Positions 49,278-61,370 of a stretch of 64,000 nt of DNA are shown here, piece after piece. Within the stretch, counting starts at the first letter, position 1, and each line of letters starts with the position of its first letter. The translations under genes were made by a program, and so were the position numbers. The notes under the pieces are model-generated. The model did no database searches. It had not been told where the DNA came from and worked only from the letters and a program-made list of their open reading frames with translations. Origin of the DNA: Blattamonas nauphoetae. Taxonomy: Eukaryota; Preaxostyla; Oxymonadida. Location: the NCBI GenBank assembly GCA_033064195.1, contig JARBJD010000002.1:434001-498000 (forward strand), in the 5' to 3' direction.

Positions 49278-51925
49278 ATGACAGAATCAATTCCAGAGTG
49301 GAATTCATTCGTTCCATCGATTCCACAAGGTAGATGTAACCACACAGCTGTAGCTTATAACGATCAATTGTATTTCTTCGGTGGTTTGGGTGATGATCCA
49401 CACAGCACACTTCGTGTCAATCCAAGTCTGTTGTTCACCAAACAAAAATCGCTTTTTCTCTTGATTTCGTACTCTACTCCCTTTCTGTTCATTATTTCAT
49501 GTTATTTTCCATTTTTTTCTTCAGAGACAAAAGAATCTGAGGTCACCTCCACAAAATTAGAGCAGAGATATGGACACAGTGGGAATTTGATTGGTTCGCA
49601 TACCTACCTGTTTGGTGGTCGTGTCGGAAGTGCTCGCACGGATGAATTGGTTGATTGGAATATGGATGATGGAACATTTCATTCAATGAAGAAATCTGGT
49701 GATGTTCCAGCTCCCAGGAACAATCATGTAGGCATTGTTTATGATGGATCGTTAGTTGTTTTTGGGGGATACGACCGTGAGGGAGATGATGAAGAGAGAG
49801 ACGCAATCCTCTACGATGACATGTTCATATATCGATTCGGTTTGTTCTACCATTCTATCAGATTTTTCACAACTAATCTCGACCATCCCTCAATTTTTTT
49901 CAGGTGAAAAGAAATGGAAGAAGATTATTCCGTCTAATCCACCAGGTGATCCAAATCTTCCTGGCAAAATCTATCTCCACTCAGGATGTCTGGTAAATGA
50001 AACAGATTTCTACGTGTTTGGTGGATGCCACAAGCCTGAACTTCGAAACAAACCTTCAAACACCACAAATGATTTTTATGTTTTCAATTTCCCGTCATTA
50101 TCGTGGAAAAAGCTTGAACCACCTCCTTCAGACATTGATGCCACGACAAAGGTTGCTTCACTTGCCTCACCTGGCTACTTAACGCTTGGTGGACGACATT
50201 GGCCTTCACCACGTCAATCTGCCTCGATGTTTGAGTACAAAGGAACCATCATTTTGTATGGTGGAAATGTCGCGAATTCACTCTATACAGATCTCTGGCA
50301 ATATATCCCATCACTCAAGCAGTGGATTTGCATCACGACTCAAGGAAATTCACCATCTCAAAAGTTTTTCTTTCCTCTCTCATCTTTTGCCTAGGTCACT
50401 CCCTTCGGTTTGCTTACTCGGTGACACTCTCTATGTCCATGGAGGTGTACGAAAGCAGAAAACTTTTAGTGATATCTACTATATCAATATTTCATCTCTT
50501 GTTCACGAATCTCTCTGGAAAGTTCACCAAGCTCTCGGTTACCCAATCCTCCAGCCCTCAGTCATTCCACCAGTCATTCACTCTTCCAAAGCACACATGT
50601 CCGATGATATCCAGTTTGGTGGAGCCGTCTCGCAATTCGAAATCTATTTTAATGGTCGCGAGGGTCTGGTTAATCGCCCATCGGATCTCAGAACCAAATT
50701 GTCAAAGTTGGCTTCTACACAAGGAGAAGATTTAAGCTTCCTTCGACATGAAATATCAAAAATTGAAGAAACATCTGAAGAAATTAAACAAGATGCTCCT
50801 AATCAAACCAAATCTCGTCTTCTCACAAAGCAAGCACGCCGCTCGAACGATCGCTTCAATCCACTCATACACACACCTTCATCCACAAACACTGCACCAC
50901 TTGGTCTTTCATCTTCCCTCCCCTTCCATCAAATTATCAAAGAAACCGTCATTCCAATCCCACTTCATGAACTTGGATTCTCTACTTACGAGTTCAATAT
51001 GCTTTCTCTGATCTGTGATATTGACACATGCGATTCATTTTTGTTGCTCACAAACGACCCAGCCCAGCCGACAGTTTCCCCAGCACAATCATGGGCAAAT
51101 CTTGGAATCGTCGAACCAGCAGGATCTTTTGAGTATCCAGTCCTGGTCCATTCATCAATTATTAACGCCAGATGCCCACAGTTGAATAATTACTTGATTC
51201 CTCGAAATTCGCACCGAGAGTTTGACACCATTCGCCAGGAATGGGCAGATTTCCGAGCAAAACGGGAAAAGGCCGCAATCCCTGCATCCCTCTTGAAAGC
51301 TATTCCCGATAAATTGAAAATATACTTCCAGGAGCTCGATAAACACTGTCAAACCTCTCAACAAAACCGCCTCACAGGTCTCTCCTTGGACGCTGTTGCT
51401 GAACTACTCGCCTATGTCTACACAGATAAAGTGGTTCCAACACTCTTTATTCCTCCTCTCCGAAACGATAAGTTCTTTTTAAAGTTGGTTGAAGACACAA
51501 TCACCATCGTCGAACAACAGGATGCTGGCAATTCTCCAATTCTTGATGATATGTTCTGGGAACTGAAAACTGCACAGATTGGCATCAAAGAATGCGTTCC
51601 TAACTGGTTTGTCCAACTGTCAAAGAAGGTAGCAAAAGGAAACTCTGAGCAACTTTCCGACCAGAAACATCCATCCACCCATGTTCTTGATGACGATCAG
51701 GATGCAGGATTGCTATCCACAATCCCGTCTGTTCAACTTCACGCAAAAGCCGAAGAGTGGAACCTCGCAGGCTTAAAAACACAGATGTACAATCATCTCC
51801 TCTTCATCGCGACACCCGATGCCATCCCAGGCATTGTTACTGCTTGTTCGCAATACAAGCAAGTCAAGCTCCAAAAGATGTTTGATGGCTTCCAGAAACA
51901 GGCCAAGAAGCTTGGCATTCTTTAG
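49278..51925 (+). CDS. kelch-repeat protein with C-terminal BTB-like domains
   Basis: Exons 49278-49413, 49525-49839, 49904-50363 and 50395-51925 join in phase to 813 aa. At least six kelch blades are visible (QLYFFGGLGDD, HTYLFGGRVG, SLVVFGGYDR, DFYVFGGCHK, TIILYGGNVA, TLYVHGGVRK), forming an N-terminal beta-propeller. The C-terminal half has two segments like BTB domains: FLLLTNDPAQP...PVLVHSSIINARCPQL and LSLDAVAELLAYVYTDKVV, then a helical end. Propeller first, BTB last is the layout of LZTR1-type adaptors for cullin-3 ubiquitin ligases. Whether this one binds a cullin is inference. The start is the first in-frame ATG, 170 bp from the divergent Rpn6 start. Confidence 0.8.
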
Positions 51926-52022
51926 TCTTGTTTGTTCTTCCACATCACCATTGTTTTATTCCCGTTTGCCAATCCTCTCAAAAATCATTCTTCATTCATG
52001 TGAAATGTTTTCAAAAACAATA

Positions 52023-53544
52023 TCAAGAACTCTGCTTCCCAAAGTTGGGCATTCCCATTCCCAGGCATGCGACGACAACATGCTTGACGGTCAGAGTGGT
52101 TGGTTGTGTGAGGGAGTCAGACCCACCATTGTCATCCTCCTGCAAGACGCCCATTTCTTCATCCAGTTCTTCACTCTCATCACTTCCTTCACCCTCATCA
52201 CTTTCTTCATTGTCTGAATCCTCCTCTCCATCCTGATCCCTCTTCACTTTGACGATCATATCGTCTTCAGAGTCAGTTTCCCCATCTGTTTCAAATCCAC
52301 TCTCATTTTCCATCTCCCCATCGACTAACATTTGCTCTCCCATTCCTTCTTCTTTCTCCACATCGCCTTCCTTAGCCTCCAACACTCTGACCTCCTCGTT
52401 GATCCCCAACTTCACTCCCAGAAATTGATGCTGCAGCCGTAGAAACCGAATAGATGACTCAGTCAACTCACCCACCTGCACAAAAGAGGCATTTCTGTTT
52501 GGAGTGAGAGGAAGGAGGAGGAACACAACCCATTGAAGGAAATCAGGAACCGACGGTCTGCTTTTAATTTGATGTAGAAGACGCAGAGCGGCCATTCGAC
52601 CAAGATCAGCCGGTGACATTCCTTGTGAAAAGTGAGCTTCTGCAGAGAGATGTGTTTTCTTCGTGTATTCAGCAGTGAGGACAAGACCATATCCTGAAGA
52701 TTCCAACTCTTTCACCGTTGGTGGCTGAACAAATGGAAAAAGTTGATATACATACACGCTTTGGAGCTCGTACGCTTGTATCGATACGGACATCGTTAAG
52801 TAATGTTTTTAAAACATCAACCGCCGAACGCGTGGCAGTTATTACCATATCTTTTGAGAGACCAATTGAGTAGCCGATTCCTCGAATTTTTTTGATAAAT
52901 CCGGGATCACGTAAATTAACACTCTTTACAAGATGACTGAATGTGAAAGAAAGACGATACTTTGAGTTGCTTGACAGCAGGACATGTAAAAAATATTTGG
53001 CCTCGTGCAGTTGGTCCAGTACCCCGTTCTTTAATTTGAAGATCCAGATCTGCAATAACCCCAAATTGGTTAAGGAGAGGGAGACCACAATCCTTTAACG
53101 CGTCTACAGATGGATCTCCTCCTTGTTCGGTTGGGACATGAGTGGCTCCCCAAAGCGTTAGTTCGAGTCTTTCCTTGGAAAATGGAGCAAGAGCGATGAG
53201 AACTTCCAAGTAATATCCTACACCCCTGCTTGTAGGACATTCAAATTCGACCTCCCCTCCTGAGAGGGTTCCCGGAGAGAAGCGGACAGTCGTACCAGTA
53301 GAAGAGATGGTATATTTACAACCTTCCATACATCGTGCCAAAAGTTCTAGGAGACCCTGTTCGTAGTCCTTAATACCAGGTGGATTATCATATGGTCGAA
53401 TATTGGAGATGGTAACTTTTTTGTGCGTTAAAATACTTAAAGCAAGGGCCTACATGCGAGAAAAGTATCAAAAATGATTTAAAGGAACATTTAATGACAC
53501 ACATGTCGGAATGATGCCGAACCTTCGATTTCCACTACATTCAT
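52023..53544 (-). CDS. RCL1: RNA 3'-terminal phosphate cyclase-like protein Rcl1
   Basis: Exons 53544-53503, 53449-52961, 52923-52756 and 52724-52023 join in phase to 466 aa. VEIEGSASFRHALALSIL, RPYDNPPGIKDYEQGLLELL, GGEVEFECPTSRGVGYYLE and FIKKIRGIGYSIGLS match Rcl1 rather than the catalytic RtcA cyclases. Rcl1 acts with Bms1 in the small-subunit processome during 18S rRNA maturation in the nucleolus. An acidic insert of roughly 90 residues (about 355-450, rich in Asp/Glu/Ser) interrupts the fold just before the last conserved block ACLGMGMPNFGK; it is absent from yeast and human Rcl1 as I know them. The first exon is only 42 nt. Confidence 0.9.
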
Positions 53545-53593
53545 CAAATGGATCAAACCCAGGACATTCTATGTCTCAACATTGTCCTCGACA
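53545..53593. promoter_or_regulatory. 49-bp divergent promoter
   Basis: Only 49 bp lie between the ATG of RCL1 (-) and the ATG of the armadillo gene (+). It is one of three head-to-head pairs here with gaps of 60 bp or less. Confidence 0.45.
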
Positions 53594-55739
53594 ATGTCCG
53601 ATTCTACAATCATGCAACAACGGAATCATGACAGACTATCTTTTATGGATAATTTGAAGGAACGTTCCATCATAAATAAGGAGCCAATTCGTCTTCGGCA
53701 CAAAAAGCGAAATCTTATGTCTAGCGACCCATCGATGAATTCAACTGACGATTCAGTCTTAATATCTTGTTTTTCACGCGTTTTAGGTAGATTCTTCTTC
53801 TCTGATCGACGCCGCCATGTTACTCTCCAGCTCGGATGAAGCAACTGTTCAAACCGGATTATCAATCCTAGAAACATATTCAGGTTCCAATCTTTTCTTT
53901 TCATGTACCATTCAAGAAACCATCCACGGTTTTGATCTACTTTTGGAATCTTTGAACATCTATGACAAATTAATCTCACTTTTTCTCGGACAATCGGGGA
54001 ATACTATCGCGGTCTATTGTGTTCTTTTTTTGAATCCGTACAGATCACTATTCTCACTATTATGGTGAACAGTTATACTACATTACTTTTTCATATCTCC
54101 TAGGCCATTCCTGTAGCCCACAGACATTCTTCCCAGACGATTTTCTTCGTCGAGTGATCCAATGTATAAATATCGATTGTCATCAGCTACAAAACGTGTC
54201 ATTGAAACTACTTCACAATATTAGTCTTGATTCTAACACATCTTCAGATTTTTTGTGTCACCACGGAATTCTCCAAGCCTTGAGTACTTTCTGGGAAAAT
54301 GTCATGAATCTGAAGACTATCATTCAAAATCCTATAGAAAACCGCATATCTTATTCATTTGGAGATTATCACGAAGAAATTGGATTTTCTCTGCGACTAT
54401 TTTCGTATCTCTCATCGGCCTCACAAGCACAAGAACTTGCACAAGCACACATCAGAACTTTCATCACATTCCTGTTTTCTTTGGACTACACAATCGCTAT
54501 CCCGGCCATGACCTGCATTCTCTGCGTGAACCAACATTTCAGGGGTGTTCTCAAGGAACTATCCATTCCACTCAACTTGATGGAAGATGGATCATGGAAA
54601 AATGTCACCTTACTCCAGTTTTGTGTCCTACAGCTTCCGGAGCAACAGAAAATTCTACAGGAACTTCAGGTTAGAGATCAAATTCTCTCCCTTCTCAGGC
54701 GGCGTCGACGAATTGTCGAACGACGACAGCTCTACCACAAACCCCGACTCTTCCAAACTGAGGAAATTGCGGCTGTTTCTGCAGATCAAATCAAGTTCAA
54801 TAACACCTGCTCATTCATTGTTGGTCTCATCAAATACATTGGATCTTATGCTTCTCGCACCCTGTCAGACACAAAGGTCATTTAATTCTTCTTCACTTTT
54901 TTCAGCTCGTTGTGGATGAAGGTGCCCTTCCATCAATTGGATCACTCCTGGAGACCCTCATCTATCTGGAAGACGATTGTTTGGAGAATTATGAACAGGA
55001 GGAACGAAATCTTCGAGCAAACGTTTGCCAAGGGATCGAAGTCGTGGGATGGGAGAACATTCATCTCCTTTTTGCCCCTGGAGATGATTTCTCTGATGTC
55101 ACCATCGAGGAAGTGAACGAAGACAGCAATTTTCTTGAAGATTGCCCAAACCAGTCGTCTCTGTCCGTAATTTCATCAAGTATTCACTACGAGGCTATTT
55201 CACAGTGTCTCTTCGTTCTCAGCAACGTTGCGTCTGAGAAATCTTTGTCTGAACGAATCTTGTCAACATGTTTCCATGCGGCGAATCCGACTGGTACCTT
55301 CTACAGTACTCTCCTCGCAGCTTTAGAAATTCCTTTCCAAACGATTCAAACAGAAGGACAGTACCTTCTCTACAATTTGTCGCTCGGGGAATTATACACT
55401 GTCAACACAATACTGTCTCATAATGTTGTCAGTCGACTCCTCAAGACTCGTCTCTCTGTTCCTTACTCAGAAGAGTCAGATGATACACTTGCATCTTGTT
55501 TGGTCGAACTATATTCATTCTCCCGGATGATTACTCAGACGCAAGCTCCAGAGGGTCACACTCAGCTCCATAACCTGCTTTATCATTTTCTACAACCTCA
55601 AAATGTTGAAGTGCTGCAAGCCCTTCATAATCGAATGGCAAATACAGGAAAGCAACTAATGACAGACTTACAACAGATGATCGAAACAGATTCACAACAG
55701 CAAAGGCTTCAGATCTTGCATCAGTCATCCCTTCCCTAG
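53594..55739 (+). CDS. armadillo-repeat protein, importin-alpha-like layout
   Basis: Exons 53594-53755, 53787-54018, 54104-54876 and 54906-55739 join in phase to 666 aa. The head is basic (IRLRHKKRNLM, residues 32-45) and could serve as an IBB-like or localisation segment. Helical pairs of armadillo type follow, such as LQNVSLKLLHNISLD, IAIPAMTCILCVNQ and ISQCLFVLSNVASE. An acidic loop lies around residues 445-470, and the C-terminus is Gln-rich. It has the same overall layout and size as the minus-strand gene at 43296-45371, and the two may be distant paralogues. The second intron donor (GTGTTC) is the least typical junction. Confidence 0.7.
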
Positions 55740-55874
55740 CATCATGTCCTCTTCGGAAATGCAGGTTCTTGAGACTGGCAAATACCAGAAACTTAATCAC
55801 GTGGAATGGGAGAGGTCAAATCCCCAACAGATCGAACAAAATAAAGAAACAGTAACAAATCAGAAGTGCAAGCC

Positions 55875-58800
55875 TTAGAATCTTTTTTGTGCTGCAAGGA
55901 TGGCTGCATTTAATGAATCCAATGACGGAGAAGCAGCAAATAGCAAAAACGTGAGTTCATCTTGTGATGTTGGATGTACTGTGAGACACATTGGATCAGC
56001 AATGACGAAACCTGTCCGGACATTCTCATCATCTTTGACTTTAGTTGGTGGCTTTTCTTCTCCAGTGTTCGTCCCATGCACATTTTGACCATTCTTTCCT
56101 GTTCCAGTGTTTGTTATCTCGTTGTTCTTGGCAAATAGTTGAAGAGTGGTCTTGTGCTGAGATGAAGAGAGCAGCGACGATGAACCAATCTGAGTTTGGA
56201 TTTCTGTCAGAAGGCTTTGCCGAACTTTCGTAATGTTCTGAGTCTTGTCGCTCTTCCTCCAAAGCTGTGCAACTTTTGATTTTTCATAAACCATTTGATC
56301 ACAGACCCTCTGAAGTCTCTGCAACTGAAACGTGTTTCTGAGCCAGTTCAGAGAATGAACGAAGAGTTTGGCTTCATGAACCTTCCCAAAAACGAGAGAT
56401 TTTGATAGGTTTTTATTTGTTACATGAATGTCCATTGTGAATGAAGGAGTAGGAAGGAATATCGTTGGTGGATAATGATTGAGGATTGTGTGAATATAAC
56501 TATCCAACAGGGACCGTGCGAAAGTAGCAGAATGAGGGAAGACTATGTCGAGAATATCTTCGATGACCTGTAAAAAGGTGGAGAAGACAGAGAGATCCGT
56601 ATGCATTTTGTGATTTTGACGTTTGACCGATTGAGATCGTCGTTTTTCTTTTTCGCGTTTGGAAATACTCTTCATGTCTATGTCAGATTTTGTATTCCAG
56701 ACTGTGAGAGAATCTGAATGAAAGTTTCCTGTCAATGGCTTCGGAGGAACTGGTTTGATTCGAGTCGTTTTCTGGTCAGTTCCAACCATTGAGCGAGGTG
56801 GCGGAGGAATTGGAGGAGATTGTGAAGAAAGGATTGAGATCTGGCGAGTCCGAGCAGGAAGACTGTTTCGAAGACGAATATTTAAGTGTGGAAGGTCATT
56901 TTCTATGGTTTTGGGTGAGAGATTCACAGAGCCCCTTGCTGGAGAAGATGTATCTGACCGAGAGAACAGGATGTCAGGTGATGGAACTGATGCAGCTGGA
57001 GTATCTTGAGAAACAGAATGCTGAGAACGTATTGAAAGGAGGAGTTTCGGGAAGGTGCGCATGGTTGAGTGACGGATGAGGAATGATGATTCGAGTGGTG
57101 AGTGAGTGAGACTGTGAAAGACCGTGGAGAGGGAGGCAGCAGCCGCGCGTAAAACAATTGGATCGACCCAACCCTTCGATCCGACTCCCCCCTTTGTCTG
57201 CTTGGCTAAAACAGCAACTCGTATTTTGAGATTATCGAGACAGTTAGTACAACCACATCCAAAGCGATGGATGTGAAGTGCTGTGTGAGTCTGTTTGGAT
57301 TCATCAATATCTAGATGAAGCTTTTTCTGGAGAGGATACATGGGGGCTGGAGGGAGATAATGCATTAATGCATGTCCAATAGCTGTTCGAGAAGACGGCA
57401 AGATGAGATCTTGGCATTTTACAGTGTCCGAAGTTGGCGAACAAAAAAGTGATTCATCCTTATATTTGTATACCTCAACAATTGAATTTGATTCTCCAGA
57501 TGTGAAAGCAGTGACTCGATTCAGAGGTAGTTGGTGGATACGTCTGAGAGTGATGTACGAATGCCCGGGTTGAAGTTTTGTCTGTTTGGAATTTGTTGGA
57601 ATAGCAGCGTTTTCTAGAGGTCCCATGGTTTCATAGACGACAACTGCACAAGATTCTATTCGAACGAAATGGAGTTTATCATTCTTTGCTTCAGGATACA
57701 AACACGGGAAGAATCGCGAGGCGTATGTATCCAGTGTGGGGAAGGAGATAGGTGGACTTGTGTGGGAGTACAAGTCATCGTAGTCAACGAGGATTGTCTC
57801 TGGGAGTTCTGGTCCGCTGAAATGGTATGAATGTGGAGATGAAGATGGAAGACGATCAACATTCAAATAATCTGGGAACGTTGGTAAATCCTTCCGTTGA
57901 AGTTGAAATCGGACTGCCCTTGTCTCCCTGCGAGAAGGAGGTGGGAGAGTTGGTTTCATTTGTCCATGTTTGAGGGGTATGATCTTTTTAACGAGACGTC
58001 CTCCTCGTCTTGTAACCTCCAAAATTCGGTGTGGTTGAGAAAGAAATGCACGACCTTCAATGATATCTCCGGTTTCCTCAATTCCAAATTGTGACATAAT
58101 ATCAGAGACAGCTGCTTTGTGTTCTTCTTCCCAAACATTTTTTGATGCAATCCGAGAAGAGAGAATCTGTTTTTCCTGTTCGTTCAGAAGTTCCTCATAA
58201 TTGTCATTGATGTATGTGATTCGATACAAAGTCCCAGCAATACTGTTCATGTTGGTCAAGTTGACGACCATTTTTTCCATTTCATTGTGCCAGAGCCTGC
58301 CTTGAATCCCTGTCTGGCCACTAATTTGGAGATTCGACGCCACCCGAGTCTCTTCGAACGGGAGGATGATTCCAAGTGTATTCATCAATTCGTCAACTTG
58401 GATTGTCGACGAGAGAGGTGTACCAACCAAAGAATGATTCAGAGATGTGGTTGGCAATCGTGGTGGAATTTTTGGTGGAACTCCATCAAACATCGTGTGT
58501 ATTGAGAAGAACATCTCAAACATTATCAACACGTCTGGAGAATATGCTGTTGGATTGTTTCGAGTAAGAAGGAAGCTGCTCCCCTCTTTACTTGATGAAT
58601 GGAGCAAGTCAACAAAAAATGGAATGAGAGGAGAGGGGCGGGATTGTGTGATGATGACGTTTTCCAATTTATGAAGAAGACTAACCCCCTTCATTCGTTT
58701 TAGAGGGTGGACGAGTGAAGACGAGACAGTGACAATATCATCGTCTTTCAATCCAAAGAGTGACAGATCTGATGATCCTTGTTGCCCCAGTGTATTGAGA

Positions 58801-61370
58801 ATTGATGTTGTTATCTGAGAATATATTTGCTTCAGTTGTGTCGAATGCCACCAGCTCAATTTTGATGGTGTGATTGGAGATATTGTTGGGTACAATTCTT
58901 CTAGAACATCTTCCCAGCGTGATCCATTCCTGATTCCAAGTTTGGTTTCGAGTGCATCATCTATGCTACCGACTTTCTCCTTTTCCCACTTCATCCGGCA
59001 TTCTACGATTCGATCTTTGGCTGCTTCCTTCTGTTTGGCGAATAGATTGACATACATTGTATTGAAGGCAGATGTTTGGGAGATAATTGAACATAGAATC
59101 TGACAGGCGAGGGTAAAACCAAAATTTCGCATTGGAGAATGGACTTCATGATGACTGGAATTCATCGATCCATCGATGTCCACTTCCTTGACAAGGATAC
59201 TCCCCTTGAGGAAATCGATGATGAGATCGACAAGTCGGCAATCATACTCGAACGGTGGGCGAGTACAGACGAGTCGAACCGGTGGCGACGTACTGAGTCT
59301 GTCCATCAGATTGAGACTACTTTCTGAGAAAGCCAAATAATCCCAACATCGAAGACCAAGGGATGATTGAGATGCGGTGAGAAGTGATGATTGTGTCATT
59401 GAGGAGAGAATGATTTGAGAGAGTTGATCGAATCTTTGCTCGTTGAAGGGAAGTGCGAAGGAAATATGAGTCTTCCCAAGTTCATCCGGAGTGAATTCTT
59501 CAATAGCTTGTTTGATGAGGAGGTCGACTTCATCATCTTTTTCTTCTTCAATCTGTTCTTCAGGAGTCACTTCCTCATCGTCCCGTTTCTTTCTTTCATC
59601 TTCTTTTTTGGGGTGAGAAATCTCTGTGGTCGAGACAACTGGGAGCGGTTGTGTTTCGCTTGGATCTTTCTTCTTGAGAAGTCCCATTCTCTCAGCTTGC
59701 CTCGACTTTAGAGTACTTTGTGTGCTTTCAAGCAAATCATCCATCCACACGACGTCAGTTAAATCAGCTTTGGGTCGATTTGTGGGCTTTGCAGATTTCT
59801 TGAGAGGAGTGGGTTCATCGGTTGTTTGATCTGCATACAATTCCTTGATTCGATTAAGTCTTTCTTCTTCTGTCATTGGTTCTTCCCGATTCGAACCAAA
59901 AGGTTTCATGAACAGTTTGTTTCTGTTTCTTGCTTTCCTTTCCTGTTCAATCCGAATTCTTTTTTCCTCACGTTGTTCAGGAGTGAGATACTGATCAGGA
60001 ATATCATCTTCTCTGTAGATTCTGAATCCATACCTCTTCTCATTTTCCTCCTTCTTTTTCTGTGTGAATTCATCAATCATCTTTTCAACAGCTTGTGGGT
60101 TTGTTTGTGGATTGGTGGGCACAAACTGAAACTGGAGTCTCAGTTCAGACGCGCGGCGAGTATTCTGGAGTATGTTGAAAGCTTCATACGCTGTGAGTTC
60201 TGTTTCCTCCATCCCCACTGAGAGATTGATATCTTCTTCATGTGTCTCTGTTTCCGTCTCAGTTTTTCGGGGTTCTTTTTGTTTCAATCGGATCGCTGAT
60301 TTGCTGGGTGGATTCTGACTAGACGAGTTTTGATGCTGTCTCGTGTTGATATCCGTTCTCGAACGGTTGATGATCGTTCGATACTTCGAGAGACTGGAAT
60401 CACTTTCTCTTTGAGTCTGCTCAGCGAGTTCTTTCTGGCGATTTTGATCATATTCACGTTTCATTTGCTCAATTTCCCGTTTTTTAGCAATTGAATCGTC
60501 AGGGCGTGTGAATCGAAAAGTAATGGATTGTGGGATATTCCAACGGACAGAGAGATATTTTATGATTGATTGAACGTTATGACGAGTGGTAAATGTCATC
60601 TGCATTCGATAGGGAATGGAGAGGACCGATATGGCCATCATTGCATTCCGATCTGCGGGTGTTAAGTAGAGAATGATATTGTTCGGGTTCGGAGGGGGAA
60701 GTGGACGAAGACCGTTGACTGAGAGGAGAAGAGCAGATTTCGTCTCAGAACTTCCTGCTGTTGGTGCGTCTTGAACTGGGAAATCACTTAAATCGGCGAT
60801 TGATTCATTTTCAACTTCTTCCTGGTTGCCATCGTCCGACCTTGTCTCGAAATCCTGTTCCCTTGGGATAAATTGTGGAGTGTGAAAGATGGGTACAGTA
60901 CCAAGGAGAGATTTGAAATCATGTGGGACGAGTGGATGATTCAAAACGGAATGGATGAAGAGAAGAGTGGCAATTGGGAGAGTGTCATCGAATAGTCGAT
61001 GTGGAGATCCATCAGAATTTGGAGACATTTTGGAGACATCATAAATCATTGTCATTTGTGAGAATTTGAGGAAGAGATTGAAGATGACATCGAGATTTCC
61101 ATCAAGACGTCGCATCTCCGAGCCAAATTCTGTGTTCATTTCAGACTGCTTTTGGTTGATATCTGATCGTATGCCATTCGATTCAATGATCTCATTGAGT
61201 TCTTTAATTTTGTCAGTCTCTCTGTCGAGAAGACCTTCTAAATGAACGAGACTTCCTTTTTTCTTCCCTTTGAGCTTCCATTCTCCCATGATTCTTTGTT
61301 GATTTGCGAAGGTTTGAACTGATGACCTTATTTGCTCTGCACGATTCACAGTAATCTGCTTTTGTTCCAC
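55875..61370 (-). CDS. 1.8-kilo-residue protein of unknown function
   Basis: One frame of 1831 codons is open without interruption. It opens on GTG, so the true start lies in an upstream exon or at the first ATG (MGEWKLKGKK, codon 28). One phase-consistent option is a 37-nt intron at 61371-61407 that rebuilds an ATG. Features are a coiled coil at residues 28-70, charged Glu/Lys/Arg helices around 310-620, and a globular region near 700-1400 with RFGCGCTNCLDNLK, a possible zinc motif. A Ser/Pro linker and a helical C-terminus follow. No enzyme motif is recognised. It converges with the armadillo gene, with stop codons 135 bp apart. Confidence 0.65.
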   Translation of the reverse strand: MEQKQITVNRAEQIRSSVQTFANQQRIMGEWKLKGKKKGSLVHLEGLLDRETDKIKELNEIIESNGIRSDINQKQSEMNTEFGSEMRRLDGNLDVIFNLFLKFSQMTMIYDVSKMSPNSDGSPHRLFDDTLPIATLLFIHSVLNHPLVPHDFKSLLGTVPIFHTPQFIPREQDFETRSDDGNQEEVENESIADLSDFPVQDAPTAGSSETKSALLLSVNGLRPLPPPNPNNIILYLTPADRNAMMAISVLSIPYRMQMTFTTRHNVQSIIKYLSVRWNIPQSITFRFTRPDDSIAKKREIEQMKREYDQNRQKELAEQTQRESDSSLSKYRTIINRSRTDINTRQHQNSSSQNPPSKSAIRLKQKEPRKTETETETHEEDINLSVGMEETELTAYEAFNILQNTRRASELRLQFQFVPTNPQTNPQAVEKMIDEFTQKKKEENEKRYGFRIYREDDIPDQYLTPEQREEKRIRIEQERKARNRNKLFMKPFGSNREEPMTEEERLNRIKELYADQTTDEPTPLKKSAKPTNRPKADLTDVVWMDDLLESTQSTLKSRQAERMGLLKKKDPSETQPLPVVSTTEISHPKKEDERKKRDDEEVTPEEQIEEEKDDEVDLLIKQAIEEFTPDELGKTHISFALPFNEQRFDQLSQIILSSMTQSSLLTASQSSLGLRCWDYLAFSESSLNLMDRLSTSPPVRLVCTRPPFEYDCRLVDLIIDFLKGSILVKEVDIDGSMNSSHHEVHSPMRNFGFTLACQILCSIISQTSAFNTMYVNLFAKQKEAAKDRIVECRMKWEKEKVGSIDDALETKLGIRNGSRWEDVLEELYPTISPITPSKLSWWHSTQLKQIYSQITTSILNTLGQQGSSDLSLFGLKDDDIVTVSSSLVHPLKRMKGVSLLHKLENVIITQSRPSPLIPFFVDLLHSSSKEGSSFLLTRNNPTAYSPDVLIMFEMFFSIHTMFDGVPPKIPPRLPTTSLNHSLVGTPLSSTIQVDELMNTLGIILPFEETRVASNLQISGQTGIQGRLWHNEMEKMVVNLTNMNSIAGTLYRITYINDNYEELLNEQEKQILSSRIASKNVWEEEHKAAVSDIMSQFGIEETGDIIEGRAFLSQPHRILEVTRRGGRLVKKIIPLKHGQMKPTLPPPSRRETRAVRFQLQRKDLPTFPDYLNVDRLPSSSPHSYHFSGPELPETILVDYDDLYSHTSPPISFPTLDTYASRFFPCLYPEAKNDKLHFVRIESCAVVVYETMGPLENAAIPTNSKQTKLQPGHSYITLRRIHQLPLNRVTAFTSGESNSIVEVYKYKDESLFCSPTSDTVKCQDLILPSSRTAIGHALMHYLPPAPMYPLQKKLHLDIDESKQTHTALHIHRFGCGCTNCLDNLKIRVAVLAKQTKGGVGSKGWVDPIVLRAAAASLSTVFHSLTHSPLESSFLIRHSTMRTFPKLLLSIRSQHSVSQDTPAASVPSPDILFSRSDTSSPARGSVNLSPKTIENDLPHLNIRLRNSLPARTRQISILSSQSPPIPPPPRSMVGTDQKTTRIKPVPPKPLTGNFHSDSLTVWNTKSDIDMKSISKREKEKRRSQSVKRQNHKMHTDLSVFSTFLQVIEDILDIVFPHSATFARSLLDSYIHTILNHYPPTIFLPTPSFTMDIHVTNKNLSKSLVFGKVHEAKLFVHSLNWLRNTFQLQRLQRVCDQMVYEKSKVAQLWRKSDKTQNITKVRQSLLTEIQTQIGSSSLLSSSQHKTTLQLFAKNNEITNTGTGKNGQNVHGTNTGEEKPPTKVKDDENVRTGFVIADPMCLTVHPTSQDELTFLLFAASPSLDSLNAAILAAQKRF

